Shown one piece after another: positions 11,553 through 22,020 of a stretch of DNA of 64,000 bases. The stretch is from Haplosporangium gracile (Eukaryota; Mortierellomycota; Mortierellomycetes; Mortierellales; Mortierellaceae). A model generated the notes under the pieces. It worked only from the letters and a program-made list of their open reading frames with translations. It was not told the DNA's origin and searched no databases. The translations under genes and the position numbers were made by a program. Positions within the stretch are counted from its first letter, which is position 1. Each line of letters starts with the position of its first letter. The DNA lies in NCBI GenBank assembly GCA_015499985.1, contig JAAAUF010000033.1, forward strand, positions 26,959-90,958, given 5' to 3'.

Positions 11553-14448
11553 CTACATATGTTCAGGGGTGGCGGGCACGACGCTAAAGTTCTCAAGCTG
11601 CTCGTAGACTTCCTCATGTTCAACATCTTCATCCTCACCATCATCAAACTGCAGCCGGTCCTCTTCAGCAGCATAATAACCAATACTCTCATCATCATCA
11701 GACTGGCGGAACACACTCTCCTCCTCCTCGCCTTCATCATCCTCATCAGAATCGATCTGAACAATCTCCCGAAGCTGATATCCACGAGGTAAAGCCCCAA
11801 ATGTCGAGTCGCCCAATCGAACGGACGTCAGTGGCCGGAATCGATTCTGATCCCGCTCTAAGCTCTGAATGTTTTCAATACTGCCCATCGGCACCGACCG
11901 CATGCCTAGCCGTGGCAGCCGGAAACCCTTGGTATCATCATCGCGTCTGGATTCAAGGTTGGGCACATGAACAACAGGCGGCGAAGGACTGACCGACGAC
12001 GCTGGAGAAGAACCATACGACCACGAACGCGAAGAGCTACTGCTGGTCGACCCCAAAGAGGACGACAATGGCGACGCTCCTCTCTCTCTAACAAATTCAA
12101 AATGCTCCGTGCTCCCAATCAGCTGCTTCCTGACAAAGGGCCGACTCCGTCTCAAGATCGCAACCATTCCATCCGCACATCCAAACAACATGGCTTCGAT
12201 GGGAATTTCGTGTGGGCAATTGGGCGACTGGAACCAGAACCGCATATGTGTCATCACCGTCGACGACTTTGCAATGTCCGCCTGCTCAACAAACGCCGCC
12301 AGATCGTCGGCTCGAATAAACAACAAGAACGGCTTGCCAACAATCTCCTCGGGATCAACATGCAAGATGAGCTCGCACGAGGGAGACGCATACATCACAC
12401 CGATATTTCTAGAGAACCGATTGAGGATCATGCAAGCTCGCGCCTCTGGAGCCAGTTCGCCAGTGTTCCATGCCCCAGATGAAAAAGCCTCATGGTGTCG
12501 ACGAATTCGTTCGAATTCCTGAGACACAGTCCAAAAAAAGTGGATGCCAAAGTGGATTGTAATTTGAGGGTAGAATGCGCAAGAAGGATAAGAAGCAATA
12601 CAAAAAGAACAAACCACTAGTTAGTTATCTCGATCTCGCAAACTAGTTTTCAAAACTGAGCCACATGGGTGAAGGACAATGTTGGTGGTTGTTGAGAATT
12701 TACGATCATGACAAACAAGTAATATTTTTATAAATACAACGAGGCATGACTTATAGATAGAGAATCAAAGAGTCCTGTATCTTGGCTCTCAGGACAGCAG
12801 ACTCCTTCCCTCAACACTCGTCATACGTAGCAAGTCGAGAGCAAAAGGAAACCATAAACAACAAGACGCAGAAGGAGAAAAGGAGTAGGAAAGCAACAGC
12901 AGCATTTACCTCTTTTCTTGAGCCAGCCAGACGAGTCATTGCGGCGGAGTGGATCTTGATGCTTTGAACTATATACCGAGAGAAGAAAAAGAGCAAGAAG
13001 AAAAGTGTGGATCGGTTTAGAAGAGCGCGTTGGGGGCGCTGATCGAACCATGGGGTATGTTGACGCCCGTTAGCTTGGAGTCTACGTTCTGATCCTGTTT
13101 TTCTCTTTTCCAATGGCTTATTTTGCAAGGGGGTTGTTGTGTGTATTTGTGCCACAGAACTTTCTTTGCCGGCGAAGCTTGCTGAGCGTTCTATAAATTT
13201 CCAGAGCGTTCTCTCACAGTTTCGAGTTGCATACCCGTAGGCACAAAAGACTCCTCCTGTTGTTTTGTTCACAATGCAAGAAAGAGTAAAAAGGTATGGA
13301 TGGGTAAATATGACAATTGATCGTCCTTTAGAGGTGATAAAGGGGAAGGAGAGCAATTATCCGTTATCTGATCGTCTGCACATGTGGTTCGTCTCTCAAA
13401 TGCATTGAAAGACTGGGGTGTGTGTGCAGTGCGAGTCTTATGCGGGAGTTGTTCGTCTGTATTGGAGAAGGAAACAAAAAAAAGTTGGGTTGAGGACCCG
13501 GCTATGATGAGCGCAATCCCGCTCTTATACCTACTCTTAGACAGGATTATACAAAAAGGAGCGACATAGACGTCATCGTGCAGATAGCTCAACTCGGAGC
13601 AGGCCCTTCCTCCTCAATGGTCATTGCCGCCATTGTGCCAGAGCCAGGATTCAAGGAACCTGCCCTAAATTGTCATTCCACAGAAAAATGGATGCAATTG
13701 CAACAACAGGTTTGTGTTGAATTCACAATGGACAGTGCAACAATATTGTATGTGTGAGTGTGAGTGTGTGAGTGCTGTTGTGGAAAGGGAAAGGTCCAAA
13801 TGAATAAGAAAGATGGAAGGTATGTGAAAGCGCTAGTTCAAAAAGAGAAGGAGGCTAATCCATTGGTTGTGATGGAAGTGACAAATAAGACTTGTAAAAC
13901 TGTGAGGATCCAGAGCATAAAAGACAGGCTCTGTAAAATGTTTTCGCGGGAACTTGCTGGCAATGGTGGAGAAATGGGTATCCGAATGGTCGGGCGAGAG
14001 TGTTGTTGGTTGATTGGTGTGGATGTGTGTATGGATAGAAGGACTTTAACGAAGCATGGTTGGAGTAAACCTAAAGTGCAAGAAAAAAAAAATACTTACA
14101 CTCGGAAGATGGATCCACGATGGTGGTGCAGTTGACAATAAAGTCATAGCAGAGGGAAAAGAAAGAGGTGTTAGCCACATAGGACCCGTCTTTGGCTCTG
14201 AATCTCAAAACGATCTGCGTGGCGACCATATCGTTGAGGACATTTTCGCGATGGGTGACGGTGGCGCGCTCGACATCGTCGGGGTGAAGGAGCTCGTAGG
14301 TGGTTGTCCGCATGAACTCCTCGGGGGTGTAGCCGAGACAGTCGGTGATGGAGTCCGAGACCCAGAGGGTGCGTCCTTCCGGGGAGAGATCGTGGATGGA
14401 GATGAAGTTGTTTGCCTGGAATGAGCTGCTGCTTTCTGAGGTTGCCAT
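11553..14448 (-). CDS. Two-PAS-domain protein (putative sensory/regulatory)
   Basis: Three minus-strand exons, 14448-14100, 12968-12910 and 12518-11553, join in frame to give 457 residues. The first PAS domain spans about residues 15-110 (YTPEEFMRTTTYELLHPDD is the typical PAS core). The second spans about 155-255 (VMYASPSCELILHV, then VGKPFLLFIRADD). PAS domains sense light, redox state or ligands, or mediate dimerisation. The flavin-binding cysteine motif of LOV domains is not visible, and there is no GATA zinc finger, so this is not a complete White Collar 1. The C-terminal third is Ser-rich, then strongly acidic (DSDEDDEGEEEE), possibly an activation or interaction region. Intron 1 is 1131 nt, far longer than others here. 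The start at MATSESS was chosen because the upstream in-frame sequence is low complexity. Confidence 0.85.
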
Positions 14449-15673
14449 GGGTGGGTTGAGAGAATGCAAAGGAATGAGTGCGTAACAAGAGTTGAATGAG
14501 TGAATGAATGAGGGGAATAAAGGGTTGGAGGTTGAGGGAGAAGGAAGAACAGAGCTAGAAGTGAACAAAGAGAGGGTGGAGGAAGCAAACTAGCATTTTA
14601 AAGAAGAGGAGCGGAAGGAAAGAATATTAATAATAAATGACGAAAGAGAAAGAAGAAGAAGGACAAAGAAGGAGAACGAATGAACGGATGGACAGGACGA
14701 ACGGACAGAAAATGCGAGAACAAGAGGTGAAGAAGGGGGACAATCCGTCAACTCCAATTCGTTCGTTCATATCTGCCTGTCCTCCACCCACTCCTTTCGT
14801 CCTTCTCTCCCCTTTCTCTCCTCTCACCCCCTCCCCCTCCAAAAAACGAAACATGGAAATTTGTGGTGGATCTTTTCGCCATTGGGCGAAGAAAAATGCA
14901 TGAAGACAATCCTCCCTTGTCCTTTTAATATGTATGTCTGTCTCTATTGGTCTTCTTCTGTTTATTCCATTCGAGACTCCAAGAGATTCAAGGCTTGGAC
15001 TTGATTAAAGTGAAGGAAGAAGGGAGAAGGAAGAAGGGAGAAGGAAGAAGAAGGAAGAGAAAAAATGGTCGATTTACTGCATGCATTTGGGACGAGTATC
15101 TGTAGGTAAAAAAAAAAAAAAAAAAAGGCAATCCATTGGTTCGGGACAGAAGAAGGGTGAGGAGAAAAAGAAACAAAAAAAAGAACAAAAAATCACGCTA
15201 AAATGAGGTTGTGTCTTTGGACCCTGTAAAAGACGAGAACATTAACTTTCTCGGTTACGAGCCGGGAATGGACTCGATGTGTATCTCTGCATAAAAATAA
15301 AAGAGTATACGAACGTCGATATAGTAAATAGCCAGTTTTAAGAGTGATTCCTTTCAAGGACACTGCGTAACGTGGTTGTGATAGTGATAAGAAGGGAACA
15401 AAGGCCTGCTAGCACTTGTGCGTGGTAACGAGGCAGCAAAAAAGTTGATTAAGCCAATGGTGGCTGCGGAAGGCAGGAGAATGGGCGCCTGAAAACAGGG
15501 ATATGGGCGCACAATTACGTCACAGAAGACACATCGCGTGTACCCACTGTACCCGCGATCTGAAGTATCTTGTGTGCTTACTCCACATGAAAAAAAATAT
15601 GCTATAGTAGTAGGCCTTTTAGGATCCGTGGCTTGCTTTCTCCTCTTGGAACCTGCGATATGCTTGCCATTGT
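14449..15673. other. Upstream region of the PAS gene, purine-rich
   Basis: No gene supported. The region holds the presumed promoter and leader of the PAS gene, a GAAGGAA-type tandem repeat at about 15012-15060, and a run of A at about 15108-15126. Open frames here are low-complexity shadows. Confidence 0.55.
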
Positions 15674-18086
15674 TCATCTCCATAGGGTTCGTGTCTGCCT
15701 GGTCTTGGGACCTTGCGATGCGGTGCTTCTAGTCCTGGTCGGCTCTGAACAAGCACTGTCGCCGTCGCTCTCCATCCAGGGATATTTGCTGTCCTTGTCG
15801 ACCGGTTGCAGATACAAAGGACGCCGTTGGTACATGAGATAGTCTTTGACAATGCTACACATGCTATGTGCGGCCAAAACGTCGCGATGTACATATTGTT
15901 GACAGTGTGGGCAGAAGAGTCTCCGTATGTTAACTTGGCAGACAAATTGGTGACATGTCGGGCACTTTTTCGAGGTATAATATTCGTCTACACCGACAAC
16001 AACGTACTCTAGCGAGCGGACCTAATGAAAAGTAAAATGAACGCTGCAAGTTAACAATTTGATCGATGTCAGTATGCGCAAAAAGTACTCAAGCATCAAA
16101 TTGATTATTGAGAATTAAAGGGAAATTTGCCAGTTGAACAAAGAAAGATAAAAAAGGATCCCTGAAGAGAAGATAAACGGTTCTTGGAATCAAATTGGCC
16201 GAGTCCTACTCCGATGACAGTCAGATTGTCCGTATCGCGCTTGGCCCCGATGGTGCCCCCAAAGAGTCCGAAAAGACGATTGGTAATCGTCTTAAACTCC
16301 TCATCCCACGCCCGTGCTGCATCCCAACCCTGTCTTTTGTACGTCATTCGATTGCCATTGTAATAGTTGTCCAGACGCTTCTCGACACCCTCCAAGTACT
16401 CGAGGTATTCGAACACACTTGCATCAGCACCGCGTAACGTCGGCAACACCGATTCAATTTCCGATATCGATGTGTCAAAGCCTTCAGGGATCTGTGCCTT
16501 AGAGCCTTCCAACCATCATTTGTGTTTAAAGGTAGGCTGGTAAACAGCCTTCTGTTTCACAACGAGGTTGTAATATAGAGGCTTTGGATGGGCTAAGGAG
16601 GAGGTCGAGGGAACAGTCCAGGATGCGGGGTCGGTCGAGGAGGCAGCGGACAGCACGGTAGACGACGGCATATTAGAAGTAGAAACGGCCTTCATCTTGC
16701 CTTTCTTGTCTTGATCCGAGACCGTCATCATGCCCTTCTTGTCTAAACTCAGATGTCCAGCAGCAGAGCACATGCTCCGACGACAAACGCCTGACCCAGA
16801 TCCAAGCACAAGACCTTGATTCTTTCTGGTTTGTATTGTGACCAAAGGTGCTCGATATTTTTAATCAAACATTTGACTTGATAATGAAGGCGAATTATTA
16901 AAGCTGAAAAAAGAACTGCACCTCTTTTTCAGCAATCTGGCCTCTTTCTCACTTTTTTCTTGCGCTCCACGTAGCGCATTTTGGCTTCCTCGAACCTAGT
17001 CTTGATATTCTCAAGTGTGAGAGCAGCAGAAGTATCCGACAGAGGAAAATCCAAGTTCCTGGCCAGAGTGGTTGCAGTCGCGTCTGAGCGAAGCGGTGTT
17101 TCTCGTCTGTGTGCAAAGATTCTGATGGAGGCTTCAAATGTTAACTTATCTCTGTTTTTTAAAATGACACGCTCGTCCGACAAGTAAGCATCGGTCATCA
17201 CAGGTATGTCCATGTCTATATAAAAAACGAAAAGTGTGTTAACACAGGAATTACAAACATAAGAAATAAAATAAACAAAAAGGATGATGGCACACTAAAC
17301 ATATCAAGCGGGATGTCTTTAATAATCTTGAAATTCGTTGCACACCCGAGACCGTAGACGTTGCGGTAATAGTCGTTCCATGAGACTATGCTCAGAAAAG
17401 CAAGGTGATTGCGTGTGGTGAAGTCGACACTCCCGAAGACATCGTCCATGACATATTACAGAAACCGCTCTTAGATATCGGCCGCCAGATGGCTGTAGTG
17501 GTGCTGTAGACGGCGTGGTCGCTGTCGCCAGGGATGATGATATCTCCCGGTATGCAATTCTGCGCAATGTGAACGTCTGCTTCCATGTCAGACTCTACAA
17601 CATTCCAATCCCGATCTCTGCAGTACATTGCAAGCGAGTGGCGGCCTGCTGGATCCCATCAAAAAGTGTTGGTGAGCTGCTTATTAGTGTTAACAAAGTG
17701 CTATTTTCGGATGAGGTTGCTGTTGTCAACTCGGTCGGAAAAGTGCTGAACAGCCTTGTCTGCGCTCAGCAATGCCTTTGCCCGTCGCTGTTCCCACTCG
17801 TCGTGGGTCTCCTTCTTCTCCTCTGAGGGTCCGCCGTCGAAATAAAGCACAGAGATGTCTTGACTGCTGAGTTTCTGGATGCGCTTGTAGACTAGTGAAT
17901 GAGCTGCCTCGAGTGGGTTGCTGTGGGTGTATGCATACCGAACGGAGGCGTAGATGCTGCCTTCAACGTCAATGCGGACCTTGTGGCCTCAGGATCCTTC
18001 AAAGCTTCTCGTTGATATCGGCGGTACCATACCGTGGGTTTATAGTTCTTGTCGCGGAAGAACCGCCAAAGATTCTTACAGCTCAT
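15674..18086 (-). pseudogene. Fossil XPG/FEN1-like plus TnpB/Fanzor-like nuclease gene
   Basis: Read from 18086 downward, collinear pieces on the minus strand rebuild an unusual gene. The N-terminus (KNLWRFFRDK) and a following segment with IRIDVEGSIYA-like sequence and YFDGGPSEEKKETH resemble the XPG N domain. Next come EADVHIAQNC, DIIIPGDSD and IWRPISK (XPG-I region), then NDYYRNVYGLGCATNF (helix-hairpin region). After a charged linker come KPLYYNLVVKQKAVYQPTF, VIGVGLGQF, VDEYYTSKKCPTC, FCPHC and HRDVLAAHSM, ending at a stop at 15674-15676. The last group is the TnpB/Fanzor pattern: an E before TS, a four-Cys zinc ribbon, and the final RuvC Asp. The frame is broken near 17980 and by a TGA near 16513, among others. 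The RuvC-I aspartate is not evident. Whether intact relatives are a single protein is inference. Confidence 0.75.
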
Positions 18087-18410
18087 ACCGGTGTTTACAT
18101 TTGGGGAAGAGATGCAGGTGAGAGGGCGATTGTGAAAAAGAAACAAACCAAACTCTGCAAATTTCCTAGACCAAGTCGAAAAGGAAAGCGCTTTATTTGC
18201 AATTGAAATAATTTGTTTATTTCCATGCGTTTTCCATGGCAGAGTCAGTGGCGTTTTTTATTTGTGAGTCCATTGTCCTGGAACCTAGACAAAGTACCAT
18301 ACTTTAATTTTTTTCTGTTTCTTTTGTACTACCAAATTGGTTCGTCCCCTCCCCCTTTTTTTTTAACTGTAACTGACTGGGTTCTAACTCACCTGTTATT
18401 CTACACACAG

Positions 18411-19783
18411 CTCGAGGAGGAAGGAACCCGAGCCCATGTTCCTCCTTGTATGTACATGCCCTATGGAGATGTTCGAAAAGCCCAATATCGATTGGTGATC
18501 CAGGATTCTTGGAAGTCCCAAGATCCTACTGTTAGCGTAAGCCTCTGGCTTGATTCAATCAAGAAGGGGGGCGGCAGAGTTATGTTCATCAATAGGGTCC
18601 CTAAGTCTGAGCATTACTTTGTGTTTGCTTGATGTACCTTTTTATTATTTGATATTTTTAAAACACTTTTTTAGCTCTTAACTGGTCCTAATCAATTCAT
18701 TGACCATTTTAGAGTATGGGCAACAACAAAGGCATTATGTGCCTGGACTCCACATAGAGTAGTCTAGTCGTTGAGACCAGATCCTATAAACGAAAAAGTT
18801 CATGGAACCGCATACTTGTTCACTATTCTTGTCAAGGATCGGGAGGCACACTCCGGGATACCGAATGCGTTCATGATTTGCAACTCTGAATCCATGTAAG
18901 TGAAGTCCTCTTATCTTGCTATATTTCTTTTTTGTCTCTTCCAAATTCGACATGCATACTCATAATATCCGTTTCCATTATATAATAGTCATTTATTGAG
19001 AAACTGGTTGACATGGCTCAAAACAGATTGCGGTCAACAGGCTACCAAGTTCATGGTTGGAGATTCTGCCACGGAGACCGAAACACTAAAGCAGGTTTTT
19101 CCTTCACTGGAACTATACTACCGCTCATTTCATGCCCTTTTTTTTTTGTATGTTTGGGAGAAAGGCACGAAAGAGATGCGAAAGGAGTTGAATGCCATTC
19201 TAAATCCAAATTCTGATGCCGAACTCCAGCAACAATGTACCATCCTTCGATGCACATATGCAACACATACTGCAATGACCGACTATATCAACAGCCAGTG
19301 GATGAAACCAGGGAAAATGGTCAGATGGGCCCTATACCATTGAGAGGTAAAGCATGGTGATGCTAACATTTTTTATCGTTCTTTTTTGTTACAACAAACG
19401 CAACAGACCAATTTAACTAACGTAACCGTATTCTTCTACGTCGGCGGGATTACCAGCATATCAACACGAACAATCTTGTTAAAGGTTGGCATAAGACCTT
19501 GAAGAGGCACTTGAGATATGAACGTGATATATGCGGAGATGATCTGATTCATTTGCTAACAGACGTGGTCGATATTGACTTTAGGACCCACCACTACAAA
19601 GTTGTGCATGAATTGGAACCTATGGTACTCTCGGAATACGACAGGGTTGTAAAAGCAAAGGCATTGGAGCTGCCTTTTGATGTAGCCAAGAATATGGTCA
19701 CAGAGATAAACAATGACAAAAAGGTGACACTAGTATTTTTCATGTCGACGCCTAAGCAGCTGTCACGCATTTCTGAATTTTGA
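18411..19783 (+). pseudogene. MULE-type transposase pseudogene
   Basis: Plus-strand pieces in order resemble the catalytic region of Mutator-like transposases. They are SVSLWLDSIKKGGGR, then GIMCLDST (first Asp), then FTILVKDREAHSGIP, then FMVGDSATETETLKQVFP (second Asp), and a helical region ending INTNNLVKGWHKTLKRH, found in MULE transposases just past the catalytic core. The pieces fall in different frames with stops between them (for example after YFVFA at about 18632 and at 19343), so the gene is dead. It starts about 325 bp from the 5' end of the nuclease fossil and points the other way. I found no terminal inverted repeats by eye. It may be an independent insertion or part of one composite element. 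Confidence 0.75.
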
Positions 19784-20095
19784 GGCGAAGACCAGACTAC
19801 TAATAGACCAAAGAGGTTATCGCCTCTGTGTGCATTTTCTTAATCAATCTCGTCGCGTTCCCGAAAAAGGAACTCCATTTTTCTACGCCACCAAAAAAAC
19901 GCCTGCGTCGACAAGTTATCTTGTTACTTTTGTGATCTCTCCATAAATGCATCTTTATTCGACATGATGTACTTTTATTATTGTTATGCGCGGTGGTGGT
20001 AATGTGCTGTAACTGTGGAAGTGTGCAGGAAAAGGAGAGAGAGGGCGGTTAGCCCTCCTTGTATATGTAAAAGTAGGCAAGGAGAAAGGTTTTGT
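19784..20095. other. Short spacer
   Basis: Contains the end of the transposase fossil and the 3' region of the EF-hand gene that follows on the minus strand. Nothing else seen. Confidence 0.5.
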
Positions 20096-22020
20096 TTAAG
20101 CCTCGATGCGGATCTTGCCTTCGTCGATGAAGGACTGAATGGCAAACTTCCAGACGGTGCCCATGGTCTCATAGAACTCCTGGAACTCGATCGTGCCCGA
20201 CTGATCCTTGTCGTGGTTCTATTACGAATAGAAAAGGATAGAGAAGCATTGGGTAATCAAGGTTAGCAAATTTTGCTTTTTTTTTTTTTGGCAAGAGAAC
20301 ACAACCTATGAGTGGCAGGGTCCAGTTCATGTGTTTGAGCATGCAGAGAAAACAACAAGCAAACAGGGCTCAGAAAACAAAATAAAGGTTTCAATTACCT
20401 TCAAGTATCCGGCCGCCTCGCTGTGAGGAAGACCCCAAGAGGTCAACAGAGTCTCCAACTCGACCAAATCCAAAGATCCAGAACCATCAGCATCCAACGT
20501 ATCAAACACCAGCTTGGCCTGTCCACGAGGGGTGCTTGGCAGCCTGGGGACAGAAACCGAAGAGGAATGGATCCAGCTTTTAGTGAACCATGCACAGAAA
20601 TCATCTGTAGTGACCACTTTTCTGTTTTTAAACAAATCCTCCAACATCAACTTGTCCTCCATCTCAAAGGTCGAAATCCCACAGGCGACCAGGAAATCCT
20701 TGAATTCGTCTACTGACAGCTCGTTGTCGCGGTTGACATCGATGGCTCTGAAGACGGCATGGGCCTTCTCGCGGGGGGAGGTGTTGCGGGCGTTGGCGGT
20801 CATGACGGTGGCGCAGATACGGGAGTAACGATCCTTGGGCTCCTGAACAGAGAGGGAGTCGACAGCATTCGAGACCTCAGCAGCAGTAACAAGGGCTTCA
20901 AGGACAACCTTCTTCTCAGGGTTGGAAGCCAGCTCTCGGGGATGCTCAGTCGTCCAAGCCTTCCAAAACTCATCCGTGCCCGTCGAGCGGAGGATAATGT
21001 CAGAAAAGATGACGAACGAGATCAAGGCAATGTTTCCACGAAGACCCAACACCGAGGGGACGAGCAAAGTGCCACTGGTCAACATGGCTGCCGAGAAACG
21101 ATGTCCCTCAAACAACTTGAATCGGTAGTACAGCGCAAAGAAGACACGAGACCAGGCGTAGATGTGGACGGTGAGGTAGGTTGAAAGGAGGTAGTAGAAG
21201 GAAGTAGGGTTGAGAACCAGATTGATTGCAAAGTATCCATGGAGAGCTGTGACTAGACTGAGGGAAGGGACTAGGAAAGCCTTGATGCCGAGGACGGTGG
21301 GGATTTGGTAGAAGGTTGAGGGGACGTGGGCGATGGCTCCGAACGCTGCGGCTGCGTAGGCGTACTTTGTTGGATCCTCGGCGTAAAATGCACACACACA
21401 TGCGATAACTGTTCGCATAAAGGGGAGTGAAGAAAAGAAGGAGGAAAGTTTGGTTAGTGCATCGGATCGCCAATGTTGTTTTCTTACTTTGCTGTTTGTT
21501 TTGTTAATATTCTCCTTGTTTTGTGGAGTTGTTGTTGTTTATGCAAGTGAGGCTGGTTGTTTCTTTCCTTGTCAAACGGTACGGTGCGATAAACAAATAA
21601 TACGCCAATGTTGCGTTTGTGCTTGAAAGTAAGGAAAAAAAAAAAAAAAAAAAAAAAGGAAGGATCTTACCCATCCCCTGACTGCCTGCCCGATTTTTGT
21701 TACTTACTCTCAAGGCATCCAGAGATGATGTGAAGTTGGAGAATTCGTCTTCTTGCCGTCTTGACATAGAACTACAACAGTCGTGAAAGAAAAATTAGCG
21801 TCGGGTTTTATGAACAAGAGTACTTCACTCATTTGCGAAAATGCTATTGTTTGCGTACCTTGGGGTGGAAAGGGGTGGTGAAGTGATATGTCAGGACGCC
21901 GATGTCGAAGAGGAGGGAGAGGTATCCGACATACATCCGGAAGGTTGTCTCGGATGATTCCCAATCGACATGTTTGCTGTGAGGGAGGAGATCGAACGTC
22001 GTCGTTGTATTCGTCATCAT
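20096..22020 (-). CDS. Multi-pass membrane protein with C-terminal EF-hands (copy A)
   Basis: Four minus-strand exons, 22020-21859, 21771-21708, 21408-20399 and 20218-20096, join in frame to give 452 residues. Residues about 20-215 are hydrophobic and hold several predicted membrane spans. The C-terminal half carries calcium-binding loops: EF loop 1 at 299-310 (DVNRDNELSVDE), a degenerate one near 335-346, a canonical loop at 381-392 (DADGSGSLDLVE) and a last one at 415-426 (DKDQSGTIEFQE) in the final exon. The product is probably a calcium-regulated membrane protein; I do not recognise a named family. Two ATG codons are adjacent at the start (22020 and 22017). Residues about 88-186 are encoded by DNA identical to the tandem paralog at 24697-26302. 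Confidence 0.88.
21078..21373. repeat. 296-bp tract identical to 25469-25764
   Basis: Base-by-base comparison of the two EF-hand paralogs shows no difference over 296 bp, offset exactly 4391 bp. The tract lies wholly inside exon 3 and covers membrane segments. Coding sequence on both sides differs at many positions, including synonymous ones, so the identity boundary is sharp on both ends. Confidence 0.93.

Noticed and set aside
11967..12522. Two long plus-strand frames (171 and 137 codons)
   Set aside because: They lie opposite the second PAS domain and Ser-rich region of the minus-strand PAS gene; their Arg-rich make-up is a codon-shadow effect.
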